Source: Nemertoderma westbladi
Lineage: Eukaryota; Xenacoelomorpha; Nemertodermatida; Nemertodermatidae
Reading direction: 5' to 3'
DNA: 52,409 nucleotides
Assembly: GCA_032718475.1 (NCBI GenBank)
Contig: JAUCBJ010002507.1
Span: 1 to 52,409, forward strand
The notes beneath the pieces are model-generated. The model did no database searches. It was not told the DNA's origin and worked only from the letters and a program-made list of their open reading frames with translations. Shown here piece after piece: positions 1-10,259 of the stretch; position 1 is the first letter of the stretch; each line of letters starts with the position of its first letter. A program made the translations under genes and the position numbers.

Positions 1-803
1 TCGTTCTAGGTGTAAGCCCGGAATATCTTATCGTTCTAGGTGTAAGCCCGGAATATCTTATCGTTCTAGGTGTAAGCCCGGAATATCTTATCGTTCTAGG
101 TGTAAGCCCGGAATATCCTTATCGTTCATAGGTGTAAGCCCGAAATATCTTATCGTTCTAGGTGTAAGCCCGGAATATATTTTCGTTCTAGGTGTAAGCC
201 CGGAATATCTTATCGTTCTAGGTGTAAGCCCGGAATATCTTATCGTTCTAGGTGAAAGCCCGGAATATCTTATCGTTCTAGGTGTAAGCCCGGAATATCT
301 TATCGTTCTAGGTGTAAGCCCGGAATATCTTATCGTTCTAGGTGTAAGCCCGGAATATCTTATCGTTCTAGGTGTAAGCCCGGAATATCTTATCGTTCTA
401 GGTGTAAGCCCGGAATATCTTATCGTTCTAGGTGTAAGCCCGGAATATCTTATCGTTCTAGGTGTAAGCCCGGAATATCTTATCGTTCTAGGTGTAAGCC
501 CGGAATATCTTATCGTTCTAGGTGTAAGCCCGGAATATCTTATCGTTCTAGGTGTAAGCCCGGAATATCTTATCGTTCTAGGTGTAAGCCCGGAATATCT
601 TATCGTTCTAGGTGTAAGCCCGGAATATCTTATCGTTCTAGGTGTAAGCCCGGAATATCTTATCGTTCTAGGTGTAAGCCCGGAATATCTTATCGTTCTA
701 GGTGTAAGCCCGGAATATCTTATCGTTCTAGGTGTAAGCCCGGAATATCTTATCGTTCTAGGTGTAAGCCCGGAATATCTTTTTGTTCTAGGTGTAAGCC
801 CGG
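1..803. repeat. 30-bp tandem satellite (about 27 copies, runs off the window start)
   Basis: The unit TCGTTCTAGGTGTAAGCCCG plus GAATATCTTA repeats almost perfectly from the first base to about 803, with rare point changes and one-base indels near 115-185. Because the unit is a multiple of three, the minus strand stays open as a decapeptide repeat ([10 protein letters not shown]) for 242 residues. I read that as a by-product of unit length: no unique coding flank or splice signal is visible. The last unit decays into single-copy sequence about 250 bp before the first receptor exon. Confidence 0.95.
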
Positions 804-1054
804 GATTTGTTCCCATTTATGCCTACATCGACCACGGGGATTCTCTTGTAAATGCCCGCAAGGAACTCTATTCTTCAAAGACAGTCATATGACATGTGAC
901 GCAGGTTCGTAATTGCTACTTTTCAAACAGTGATGTAAATAGTTCATATTATTTAAATTTGTGAGAATTATGTAGAAAATCAATTCCTCCGAACGCTTTT
1001 ATAATCGTTCTTTGATATTGTTACCTTTTTTATAGATGTTGTATTTTATTTCAG

Positions 1055-1292
1055 ATGTTCTGGAATTATCGCCTCTTCTTGGTCTCTGCGAATGCCGCAA
1101 TGGCGGTTACTGTTTCGGTGGATCACGAGAGTGCGTATGTCCGGATGGCTGGACTGGCGACTTGTGCGAGGTTGCTGGATCGGGGATATCGGCGCTGCTT
1201 GCTACCGGTGTTATTGTAGCTATCACTGTGGGCGGGGTGGTGTTGGCTGTGGTCATCGCCGGGTTCATTCTATACCGATGGAGGAAGGCAAG
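1055..1292 (+). CDS. Receptor gene, exon A: EGF-like domain plus transmembrane helix
   Basis: First visible exon of a type I membrane receptor whose 5' part lies outside the window. It follows a TTATTTCAG acceptor and ends at GCAAG|GTGGGT. It encodes a six-cysteine EGF-like module spaced C-x-C-x5-C-x6-C-x-C-x8-C with the usual NGG and PDGWTG turns, then a helix of about 25 hydrophobic residues (ATGVIVAITVGGVVLAVVIA and on) stopped by basic YRWRKAR. The exon starts with two bases of a split codon and ends in phase 2, which fits exon B. EGF module, helix and endocytic tail in this order resemble the C-terminal end of LRP/megalin-type receptors; that family name is inference. The open frame past 1292 (to 1368) is intron. 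Confidence 0.85.
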
Positions 1293-1425
1293 GTGGGTTT
1301 TCGGATTTATGCGTTTGCTCTTTATAACCCGTCGGGAAACAAAATATGTCCTTTATATTCCTGTTTGACATAAAGTCTTGCTGATGTTATGGGTGAATGA
1401 GTGGTTTCATATTATTATAACTTTT

Positions 1426-1705
1426 GTTGGGCACAGCTCTTGCAAAGTCGGCAATGATGTCCAGGTGAGATCGAACCGGTGGCCTCCAGGTTGGATGTCT
1501 GACGTTCTAACCATTCCGCTAGCGGCTCAGGTAAAAGGTAGACCTGGAAATAGCTGTCATGAGGACGTAAATTGCTCACATACAAGGTATCAGGCAGTAT
1601 TTCCAGGTCTATCATTAACCTGACAGCCGCTATAGCGGAAGAATAGTTAGAACATTATACTTTCAACCTGGACGTCATTGCCGACTTCGCAAAGCTGTGC
1701 CAAGT
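1426..1705. repeat. Palindromic foldback built from a tRNA-derived SINE-like sequence
   Basis: The left arm (GTTGGGCACAGCTCTTGCAA onward) is repeated in inverted form by the right arm ending in CTTCGCAAAGCTGTGCCAAG, with about 110-130 bp matching per arm around a centre near 1570. On the minus strand the left arm contains GGTTCGATCTC, like a pol III B box, and TAGCGGAATGG, like an A box. The right arm has lost about 25 bp including the B box. A related sequence lies at 27972-28138. The whole unit sits in the intron after exon A. Confidence 0.7.
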
Positions 1706-1911
1706 GTTGTAAAGTGTTACATTAATAGAAATGCATGTGATTTACTCTATCTGCGCGGTATACCTGATATCCTTCAGTTGTGTTATCTTGTCAGTTGTCA
1801 TGCACTTCGTAAAATTCCTTTAGTTTGTTTTAGGTTGCCGTTATGCATACGCACTAATTTTATTTCCATCTAATAAATATCTATATGTACTGGTACTCCC
1901 AATGTTTTCAG

Positions 1912-2026
1912 ATCATTCGCCCCATGGCAACGACAGGAAGATGTACCTGGAGTGTCATTCGATGGTTCTCGGATTGAAATATCGCGGCCAAACCCACCCC
2001 CATACAGCCAGACACTTAGTGTTATG
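1912..2026 (+). CDS. Receptor gene, exon B: juxtamembrane cytoplasmic segment with PPPY
   Basis: The exon follows the acceptor AATGTTTTCAG and ends at GTTATG|GTGAGT, a strong donor. Its first base completes the split codon left by exon A, and the following 38 codons read without a stop: an acidic/polar stretch, then RPNPPPYSQTLSVM. PPPY is a canonical WW-domain (PPxY) ligand, the kind recognised by NEDD4-family ubiquitin ligases, so the segment could control receptor turnover; that role is inferred from the motif only. The exon ends in phase 0. Its last 26 or so bases plus the donor are the founder of the 42-bp minisatellite that follows. Confidence 0.8.
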
Positions 2027-3255
2027 GTGAGTTATGATGGTTATTAGTGTTAGCACTCCACCCCCATACAGCCATAATCTTAGTGTTATAGTGTGTATTC
2101 CACCCCCATACAGTCAGACTCTTAGGATTATGGTGAGTATTCCACCCCCATACAGCCAGACTCTTAGTGTTATGGTGAGTATTCCACCCCCATACAGTCA
2201 GACTCTTAGGATTATGGTGAGTATTCCACCCCCATACAGCCAGACACTTAGTGTTATAGTGTGTATTCCACCCCCATACAGTCAGACTCTTAGGATTATG
2301 GTGAGTATTCCACCCCCATACAGCCAGACACTTAGTGTTATGGTGAGTATTCCACCCCATACAGTCAGACTCTTAGGATTATGGTGAGTATTCCACCTCT
2401 CCCATACAGCCAGCACGCTGCACCCAAATGTTATGGAGAGTATTCCACCCCCATACAGCCAGACAGCTTAGTGTTATGTCTGAGTCATGTGCCACCATTC
2501 CATGCAGCTTTCAGATCTGCAAGAATGTTATGGTCCGAGTATCTTTTCTCACCCTCCAGTTCTTAGCCAGACACGTAAGTGTTATGTCTGAGTATTGCCA
2601 CCCCATACGAGCCAGCACTCTATTTTACAATGTTATGCGTGAGCCCTATTCTCACCGGCTCTCACGGTACAGCCATGCACACTTTCTACGTTATGTTGAG
2701 TAGTTCCACCCGCATAGCAGCCATGACTCAAAATGTTATGGTGAGTATTCCACCCCATTTTGCAGCCATTGACGACTTAGTGTTATGGTGAGTTTTCCAC
2801 CCCCATACAGCCAGACAGCTTAGTGTTCATGGTGAGCTGTTCCACCACCCATATCAGCCAGACTGCCTAGTGTTCATGTTGAGGCTATTCCACCGTCCCA
2901 CTGACATGCCAGTGACACTTAGCGTTCACTGGTGAAGTTTTCCACCTCTCCATACAGCTCTTAGACACATTTGGTTGTAATGCCCTGGGCCTTTTATATC
3001 GCACAGCCCATGCAGCCAGACCCTTAGTGTTATGGGGCCGTTATTCCACCCCCATTGACTAAGGCCAGTTTTCATCACTTAGGCTCTCGTGGTGCAGATA
3101 TGAATCCACCCGCCATACAGTCTGTCTCTATAAGTGTATATGGTGAAATTGGTATTCCACCTCCATTAGCAGAGTCACTTAGTGTTATGGTGAGTATTCC
3201 ACCCCCATACAGCCAGACACTAAGTGTTATGGTGAGTATTCGATGTGGTGAGTAT
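2001..3255. repeat. 42-bp minisatellite derived from the exon B end and its splice donor
   Basis: The core unit reads ATTCCACCCCCATACAGCCA then GACACTTAGTGTTATGGTGAGT. Copies are clean from about 2095 to 2400 and again at 3180-3240; between them they carry many small insertions and substitutions. The first copy is the real exon B 3' end, so most later copies still carry ATG|GTGAGT-like donor sequence. Adjacent full copies are 42 bp apart, but the first spacing is 64 bp and the exon frame meets TAG at 2045, so reading through from exon B would truncate the protein. Confidence 0.9.
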
Positions 3256-3491
3256 CACTTTATCATTAGAATAATCCCTCTGACAGTCTGCTCTCAAGAA
3301 GGCCGACTTATCAAATTAACTCGTCTCGTCACAAAGCCAAATGTAATGGGAATCGGGGTCATTATTATACTACGTTAAAGGTGTCTGATTTTTGGTGCCA
3401 CTAAATTACATAATAATATAAATAATGAAACAAGGATGAAACATTCCTTATCGGGGGGCTATTTACTACAGGTTCACTTTATATTCCCCAG

Positions 3492-3885
3492 ACGCCACCG
3501 ACCAACACCCCTGTGGATGACTCGTCAATCAAAGCGACCGCCTTTAACAACCCGGCATACAATCTACCCGAAGTTAATACATTTACTAAGCAATCGCTCG
3601 AGGTACCGCTAGAGGGAGTCGGAAAGAACGCCTTCGATAATCCCCGGTTCAACCCGGGCTCGCTAGATGGTGTTAATAATCCCCAGATTAGTCCGGATTT
3701 AGGGGTCGCCGACGTTAGCGACGGTATTAATAATCCCAGTTACGGGTCGGCCGCTTCCAATGATGTCAACGTTGCTATTAGCAACCCGGCTTACTATGGG
3801 ATCGACGGGGATATGTCACGCCGCTTGTCTGACGATCATGGCGAGATCGTGGAAGAGGGTATGGAAGATGTTGTAATGGATTCAG
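3492..3885 (+). CDS. Receptor gene, exon C: cytoplasmic tail with repeated NPxY/F motifs
   Basis: Acceptor TATATTCCCCAG, donor GATTCAG|GTGAGT. The exon enters in phase 0, matching exon B, and leaves in phase 1, matching exon D. It encodes about 131 residues with four related motifs in order: FNNPAY, FDNPRF, INNPSY and ISNPAY. FxNPxY/F motifs bind PTB-domain clathrin adaptors (ARH, Dab2, Numb types) in LDL-receptor-family and amnionless tails, so this is very probably an endocytic cargo receptor. The spacing suggests internal duplication of a 25-45 residue unit containing NNPxx. The rest is acidic and Ser/Asp-rich, with EIVEEGMEDVVMDS at the end. Base composition is clearly more GC-rich than the AT-rich introns. 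Confidence 0.88.
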
Positions 3886-3893
3886 GTGAGTAT

Positions 3894-4157
3894 AGCCAAT
3901 CAGATTACTGTAATTGTGTGTAAATAAGGCTCCCTTTAAGCAGCCAATCATATTACTGTATAATTGTGTGTAAATAAGGCTCCCTTTAAGCAGCCAATCA
4001 GATTACTGTAATTGTGTGTAAATAAGGCTCCCTTTAAGCAGCCAATCAGATTACTGTAATTGTGTGTAAATAAGGCTCCCTTTAAGCAGCCAATCAGATT
4101 GCAGTAATTGTGCGTAAATAAGGCTCCCTTTAAGCAGCCAATCAGATTGCTGTAATA
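3894..4157. repeat. 48-bp tandem repeat in the last receptor intron (about 5.5 copies)
   Basis: The unit AGCCAATCAGATTACTGTAA then TTGTGTGTAAATAAGGCTCCCTTTAAGC starts at 3894, 3942, 3992, 4040, 4088 and 4136. It begins nine bases into the intron, directly after the donor of exon C, and ends about 40 bp before the acceptor of exon D. One copy has a two-base insertion. Each copy holds a CCAAT sequence. Confidence 0.93.
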
Positions 4158-4195
4158 CTTATAATATTATAATATATTGGTTATTAACATTTTAG

Positions 4196-4311
4196 AACAC
4201 GATGCACGCGACCCACCGGAGACGGTGGCAGCACCAGCGGTGCCTGCTAGGCCGCCTCGATTAAGGTTATCCTCCCAATTATACAACGTTGATAACAAAT
4301 CAACTGAATAA
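4196..4311 (+). CDS. Receptor gene, terminal exon D with stop codon
   Basis: Acceptor ATTAACATTTTAG. Two bases (AA) complete the codon begun by the final G of exon C, giving Glu, then 37 codons run to a TAA at 4309-4311. The segment contains PARPPRLRL, which resembles a proline-rich SH3 ligand, and ends in VDNKSTE. Phase agreement across all three junctions (2, 0, 1) is the main reason to accept this four-exon model. The last residues do not form an obvious C-terminal PDZ ligand. Confidence 0.82.
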
Positions 4312-4729
4312 TTGATTCTGATTGGATAGTTGGGTATTCGTTGTTATTCCACAACTTAATTGACTAGTTATTGTTTCTAAAAGGTCGACAATCGTACTTC
4401 TGAGTTACTGGTGCATTTATTTTACTATCATATTATATATTTGTGTTATTATACATTTAGTATTTCATCGTGGCTTATTTTTTATTCTGATAAATTACTT
4501 ATATTTACAATTTATATTATTATTATTATAGGTATAGATACCTTTTCATAATATTTAGTATTTTAGTTAAATTTATTTACTTATATTTTTCTTTTTGTGT
4601 GTAAAGTTATTCATAAAATATCAGAGGTTTTTAGAGGTCGAATAATGGTCCAACTTACTTTCCATATCGTCCCGTGCTGTTTCTGTTATCAACAAACCTT
4701 TAATACTAATACTACAGTATATCTATCAA
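4312..4729 (+). other. Probable 3' untranslated region of the receptor gene, AT-rich
   Basis: AT-rich sequence between the receptor stop and the 41-bp satellite. I see no canonical AATAAA on the plus strand here, so the cleavage site cannot be placed. No other feature is supported. Confidence 0.45.
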
Positions 4730-6655
4730 CCTGCTACTTAAACCGCATCAATGTAGGCCAGTGTCCAACTACTGTATACTAAACTGCGTCAATGTAGGCC
4801 AGTGTCCAACTACTGTATACTAAACTGCGTCAATGTAGGCCAGTGTCCAACTACTGTATACTAAACTGCGTCAATGTAGGCCAGTGTCCAACTACTGTAT
4901 ACTAAACTGCGTCAATGTAGGCCAGTGTCCAACTACTGTATACTAAACTGCGTCAATGTAGGCCGGTGTCCAACTACTGTATACTAAACTGCGTCAATGT
5001 AGGCCAGTGTCCAACTACTGTATACTAAACCGCGTCAATGTAGGCCAGTGTCCAACTACTGTATACTAAACTGCGTCAATGTAGGCCAGTGTCCAACTAC
5101 TGTATACTAAACTGCGTCAATGTAGGCCAGTGTCCAACTACTGTATACTAAACCGCGTCAATGTAGGCCAGTGTCCAACTACTGTATACTAAACCGCGTC
5201 AATGTAGGCCAGTGTCCAACTACTGTATACTAAACCGCGTCAATGTAGGCCAGTGTCCAACTACTGTATACTAAACCGCGTCAATGTAGGCCAGTGTCCA
5301 ACTACTGTATACTAAACTGCGTCAATGTAGGCCAGTGTCCAACTACTGTATACTAAACTGCGTCAATGTAGGCCAGTGTCCAACTACTGTATACTAAACT
5401 GCGTCAATGTAGGCCAGTGTCCAACTACTGTATACTAAACCGCGTCAATGTAGGCCAGTGTCCAACTACTGTATACTAAACTGCGTCAATGTAGGCCAGT
5501 GTCCAACTACTGTATACTAAACTGCGTCAATGTAGGCCAGTGTCCAACTACTGTATACTAAACTGCGTCAATGTAGGCCAGTGTCCAACTACTGTATACT
5601 AAACCGCGTCAATGTAGGCCAGTGTCCAACTACTGTATACCAAACTGCGTCAATGTAGGCCAGTGTCCAACTACTGTATACTAAACTGCGTCAATGTAGG
5701 CCAGTGTCCAACTACTGTATACTAAACTGCGTCAATGTAGGCCAGTGTCCAACTACTGTATACTAAACCGCGTCAATGTAGGCCAGTGTCCAACTACTGT
5801 ATACTAAACCGCGTCAATATAGGCCAGTGTCCAACTACTGTATACTAAACCGCGTCAATGTAGGCCAGTGTCCAACTACTGTATACTAAACCGCGTCAAT
5901 GTAGGCCAGTGTCCAACTACTGTATACCAAACTGCGTCAATGTAGGCCAGTGTCCAACTACTGTATACTAAACTGCGTCAATGTAGGCCAGTGTCCAACT
6001 ACTGTATACTAAACCGCGTCAATGTAGGCCAGTGTCCAACTACTGTATACTAAACTGCGTCAATGTAGGCCAGTGTCCAACTACTGTATACTAAACCGCG
6101 TCAATGTAGGCCAGTGTCCAACTACTGCATACTAAACCGCGTCAATGTAGGCCAGTGTCCAACTACTGTATACCAAACTGCGTCAATGTAGGCCAGTGTC
6201 CAACTACTGTATACTAAACTGCGTCAATGTAGGCCAGTGTCCAACTAATGTATACTAAACTGCGTCAATGTAGGCCAGTGTCCAACTACTGTATACTAAA
6301 CTGCGTCAATGTAGGCCAGTGTCCAACTACTGTATACTAAACTGCGTCAATGTAGGCCAGTGTCCAACTACTGTATACTAAACTGCGTCAATGTAGGCCA
6401 GTGTCCAACTACTGTATACTAAACTGCGTCAATGTAGGCCAGTGTCCAACTACTGTATACTAAACTGCGTCAATGTAGGCCAGTGTCCAACTACTGTATA
6501 CTAAACTGCGTCAATGTAGGCCAGTGTCCAACTACTGTATACTAAACTGCGTCAATGTAGGCCAGTGTCCAACTACTGTATACTAAACTGCGTCAATGTA
6601 GGCCAGTGTCCAACTACTGTATACTAAACTGCGTCAATGTAGGCCAGTGTCCTAC
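4730..6655. repeat. 41-bp tandem satellite (about 46 copies)
   Basis: The unit is ACTAAACTGCGTCAATGTAG then GCCAGTGTCCAACTACTGTAT. Copies differ mainly at one position (AAACTGCG versus AAACCGCG), with a rarer ATACCAAACTG variant at about 5640, 5927 and 6173, that is 7 and 6 units apart. 41 is not a multiple of three, so no long ORF arises. The array starts about 420 bp after the receptor stop codon. Confidence 0.96.
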
Positions 6656-8810
6656 TACCCAAATTTGTGGTCTGAAATGGCAGAAAACTTTCCCATCAGA
6701 ACATTTAGACTGTATAATATAATATCGCTAGAACGGAAAGGAATTAGATAATGTCCGGCATTATTGTTTTTTATTCGTGTATTATACTGTTAGTTAGTTC
6801 ATTTTTTTGCTATTAATGGATATTGTAAACTATATAGTAGTCCAGTAATGCGATACTTTATTGGACTGCACGCAGAATAATGAATGAGTAACTGAATAAT
6901 GAATCTACAAAATTGTAGCTTTAAATTTCCTTCAATAAATATATATACGTATATATTTTTTATCGCTTTTTCAATATATATATGCAAATATTTTTCCATT
7001 ATATTATAAAATATAATTGTGTTTATATTGGTTGTATATAATTTTGCACAAAATGCCGCTTACAACTCTATTTTTCTTTAACAAAACTAAGTAGATCTGA
7101 TAATTAGTAGGTTGTATAATTACATTTTCTAATATTTTTGTTAGATTTCTCTAATTTTTACTGCGATTCGTATATTATATAATATTATTACACACGTTTG
7201 TACTGGTTTACCTTATTATAAAGTCCTATATATTGTTTGTTATCTTTTCGTATTTAAATATTATTTATTACATATTTATTACATGTATTACATTGTAATT
7301 TCATTATTATGTTATTATAATATTATTTAGGTAAGTTTAGGTCCACTCCAACTTCGTATCTCGCTAGGAAATTGTATCTATAATAATTACAGTATTCTAA
7401 TAAAAATAGGTTTTTAGGAGTTGCACATAGAAAACAATATTTCTAATTATAATTTATTTCCATTTCTTTTGTTTAAATTTAACATTTTTACTTCTGTTTA
7501 GTTTCACAGCCGTAGCAGAAATATTCACAGTAGAAATCTGATAATTTGTAAAATAGATAATTAGTTTGTTTTGTTTGAAGGATTATCCGGCAGTGCCACT
7601 TGGAGCAGTACACATTATTAGTTGTATTAGAGATTATTACAAAACAATATTAGTTTCTCCTTTTGTACAAGTTGATTTATAACAATTTATTAACTAACTT
7701 AGTAAATAACTTATTACTTTGTTGTATTTATGTGGATGTCCACTACCCAAACTTTTATTGCTAACATTTTGGTCGAATTGGGATTTTAAATTTCTTACTT
7801 ATACCCAAAGTCGCAAAGTCTTAACTATTTTTCATCATTTTCATGTTCTTATTATAAGTTTTTCTTACGTCATACGTCACTATCAGCTTTACTATATTTA
7901 TTCATATAACATTTTTTTCTATTATATTTATAGGCCTAATTATTGTTGTATAGTAATCGTTTTATTGTACATTGTGTTTATTTACTGTGTGAAAAATGAC
8001 AATTTAAATATATTACGATGCATGTGAAGAATATACCGTGAGGTTTAAAACCTATGTTTTTTTCTCTATAAAATCCACTTACTCTCACTTAAAACCCTTT
8101 ACTGCATGGTGTTATCAGGGAACATTAGCAAAAAATTATTTAATTATTGACTTTGTCTATCTAAAGTCACTGTCCAATCAGCATCCTTTCTCCTCTGCTG
8201 CCTTTTACATCTCTTAGTAACAGAACAAACACCAAGGTGTATCTCACTAAGATTTACCAATTGTTTGAGCGTCTGTCATTGTGTAAACCACTAAAGCTAT
8301 TCATTCTCCTTCGAAAAATCACGCGATTGGCCAATTTCATAAGGAAAGAGTCAATGCAACAAGCGCGAAAAGGCCCGCGTCTACTAACGCATGAACTGTC
8401 TCCTTGTTTGGCTTACTACCAATCATGAGTACATGGCAAGTAAACAGTTTACAGAAAGGAACGATCTTAGAGGGTGGGCGTGAACATCAGTTAAGAAGTA
8501 AGTACTCTATATTGATACATGATATTATTCAACTTACTTTCAAAAATATTGTTGAATAGCAACATTAAGAGACAATAAATTCAGCTTAACTTTTTTGCAC
8601 ATATTAGAGGATAGATTGGTAGTGTACTTTAGAATGTGCCGTTGACCCTGAGGACTTCGACTTCGAGCCAACTATCTTTCGAAAGGAAATATAATCTTAT
8701 ATTTCCCGTAAATATTTTCCGCTTTTTTTTATAATAACTTATTGGAGCGAATACTGGAAAACACAATACAATACTCAGTTCAAAAACGAATAACGAATTT
8801 TAAACGAAGC
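6656..8810. other. AT-rich intergenic stretch, no supported gene
   Basis: Long AT-rich sequence with poly-T runs and a TATATA-rich patch near 6930-6990. Short open frames (up to about 100 codons) have AT-driven composition and no recognisable domain. I see no tandem repeat or element terminus here. Confidence 0.6.
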
Positions 8811-8926
8811 TGGACAATACCGACCCGGACAATTCCGACCCATTCAAAGACCGAAATAAATTTTCATGGGTCGGAATTGTCCGGGTCTGACTTGTCCTTG
8901 GTCGGAATTGTCCGGGTCGGAATTGT
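8811..8926. repeat. Inverted repeat / hairpin with three copies of a GTCGGAATTGTCC module
   Basis: The left arm starts GGACAATACCGACCCGGACA and continues through ATTCCGACCCA (8811-8841). It pairs with TGGGTCGGAATTGTCCGGGT at 8867 onward, with about 3 mismatches in 31 bp and a loop of about 25 bp. A third, direct copy (TTGGTCGGAATTGTCCGGGT) follows at about 8899-8926. Confidence 0.75.
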
Positions 8927-9410
8927 AAAAATTATTAATAGAAATTACCGGTAATCAATGACAAAAATTGTGTTCTAGAAAGCTAGTAATATTTTTCCTA
9001 ATTAATAGCTAATATATTTTAGAACATTTTCAATAAAAGTAACAAAAAATAGCTACAGTAGTATTCAAAATTTGGTGGGGGTGTGCCCTAAACATACTAG
9101 TACCGAATACACTCAATGCACAATATGCATATGCATATGCAATGCTACAATATAGCACAACATATAGCTACAATGCAGGATAGTCTGTGATATAGAGATG
9201 AGAACTGTAGTTTCGCCAGTGCCAATTTTTTCTTATTTGTAGGCCTATTGAAACCAATACCGGACAATTCATACCTTTTGTTAACATACTGTTTCGAAAT
9301 GCCCACAAAACCCCACAACATTAAATTGCGTGCAAAAATATTCATTCTACGTCCAACAGGGCGCGGTTTTATTATTTAGGGGCTGTAATAATTCACAAAT
9401 TTATTAATTT
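8927..9410. other. Intergenic, no supported gene
   Basis: AT-rich sequence with a short ATATGCATATGCATATGC run near 9125. No coding signal was recognised. Confidence 0.5.
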
Positions 9411-9623
9411 TTCCTATTTTAGGGTACCTCTATGATATAAATGCACACATTTATGTAATTAATTCCTCACCTAGAGATTGGATGATTATTTATTTTCAAT
9501 AGAATATTAATTGATTCTAGATTTATCTATTTATTTTTCTGTGTTTCTGTATCAGCCATTCGCTAGAGAGAGGGGATAAAATCACATACATGTGTGCATT
9601 TATGATCATCCCTTAAAATAGGA
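9411..9623. mobile_element. Small palindromic MITE-like sequence
   Basis: TCCTATTTTAGGGTACCTCT then ATGATATAAATGCACACATTTATG on the left (9412-9455) is matched in inverted orientation by ATACATGTGTGCATTTATGA then TCATCCCTTAAAATAGGA on the right (9586-9623). The arms are about 45-50 bp and about 85% alike, with about 130 bp between them. No clear target duplication is visible, so the class is open. Confidence 0.5.
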
Positions 9624-10112
9624 AGATAAATAACTAATCAATAGTAGCGTAATAATAGCGACGTACTGTAATAGCAGCTGCGGGCCCGGGATCAGCACCA
9701 CATGGAAGCTCCAGACGTCCCTACGACAGTGCGGCAACTAAACTCATTGTACACACGCCAAACATTATCGATGATGATTCGATGATTTCGATGATTATCG
9801 ATGGTTTCTTCTTCTTTTTTTCTCCAATTTAATCGGTCTTTGGTCCCAGCTGGGCGGGTATTTTATTAATATAATTTTATCGCCATATTGTTTTTACTGT
9901 TGTATTGCCATATTGTAATCTGTAATTAAATGAAATAAAATCTGCACTACCAGTACACCTAACTTTTACTTTTTTATGTTTCCATCATGGTGGCGCTACA
10001 CAATGGGCTACTCGGTTCTTGTTAAGGAAAAATAAAGAAATACACCACACCCCCCTCCACCCCACTTCCCTCGGCTCTCGCATTTCACATAAGAAAGGAC
10101 AAACTGCCTACT
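9624..10112. other. Intergenic, no supported gene
   Basis: Contains a run of GATGAT/CGATGATT sequence near 9768-9803 and a pyrimidine-rich patch near 10048-10078. It could include the long terminal repeat of the decayed BEL/Pao element that follows, but I could not match it to sequence after 16127. Confidence 0.4.
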
Positions 10113-10205
10113 GGGCTACTGCACCCTACACATTCCATAAACTCTAAAAAATAAATCTAAGATAGTTCGCAGCGGCCCAGTAGAAGCTTGCAGTCCCCCT
10201 TTTTA
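10113..10205 (+). repeat. 93-bp interspersed repeat, copy 1
   Basis: GGGCTACTGCACCCTACACA to GCAGTCCCCCTTTTTA. A second copy in the same orientation lies at 19688-19781, with only a few substitutions and one extra A. Copy 1 directly precedes the gag remnant of the decayed BEL/Pao element. Confidence 0.85.
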
Positions 10206-10259
10206 TATTCGAACCAGATACTACCGAACTATCTTGATACCGGTGATACCAGGGACGGG

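Noticed and set aside
88-816. 242-codon minus-strand ORF with a [10 protein letters not shown] repeat, possibly a repetitive secreted or silk-like protein
   Set aside because: The whole ORF is the 30-bp satellite, whose unit is a multiple of three. It has no signal peptide, splice support or unique coding flank.
2022-2387. Overlapping ORFs of about 112-117 codons on both strands in the 42-bp array
   Set aside because: By-product of a repeat unit divisible by three. The exon frame itself stops at 2045, so these are not continuations of the receptor.
4730-6655. CRISPR-like array
   Set aside because: Units are contiguous with no unique spacers, and the context is animal DNA.
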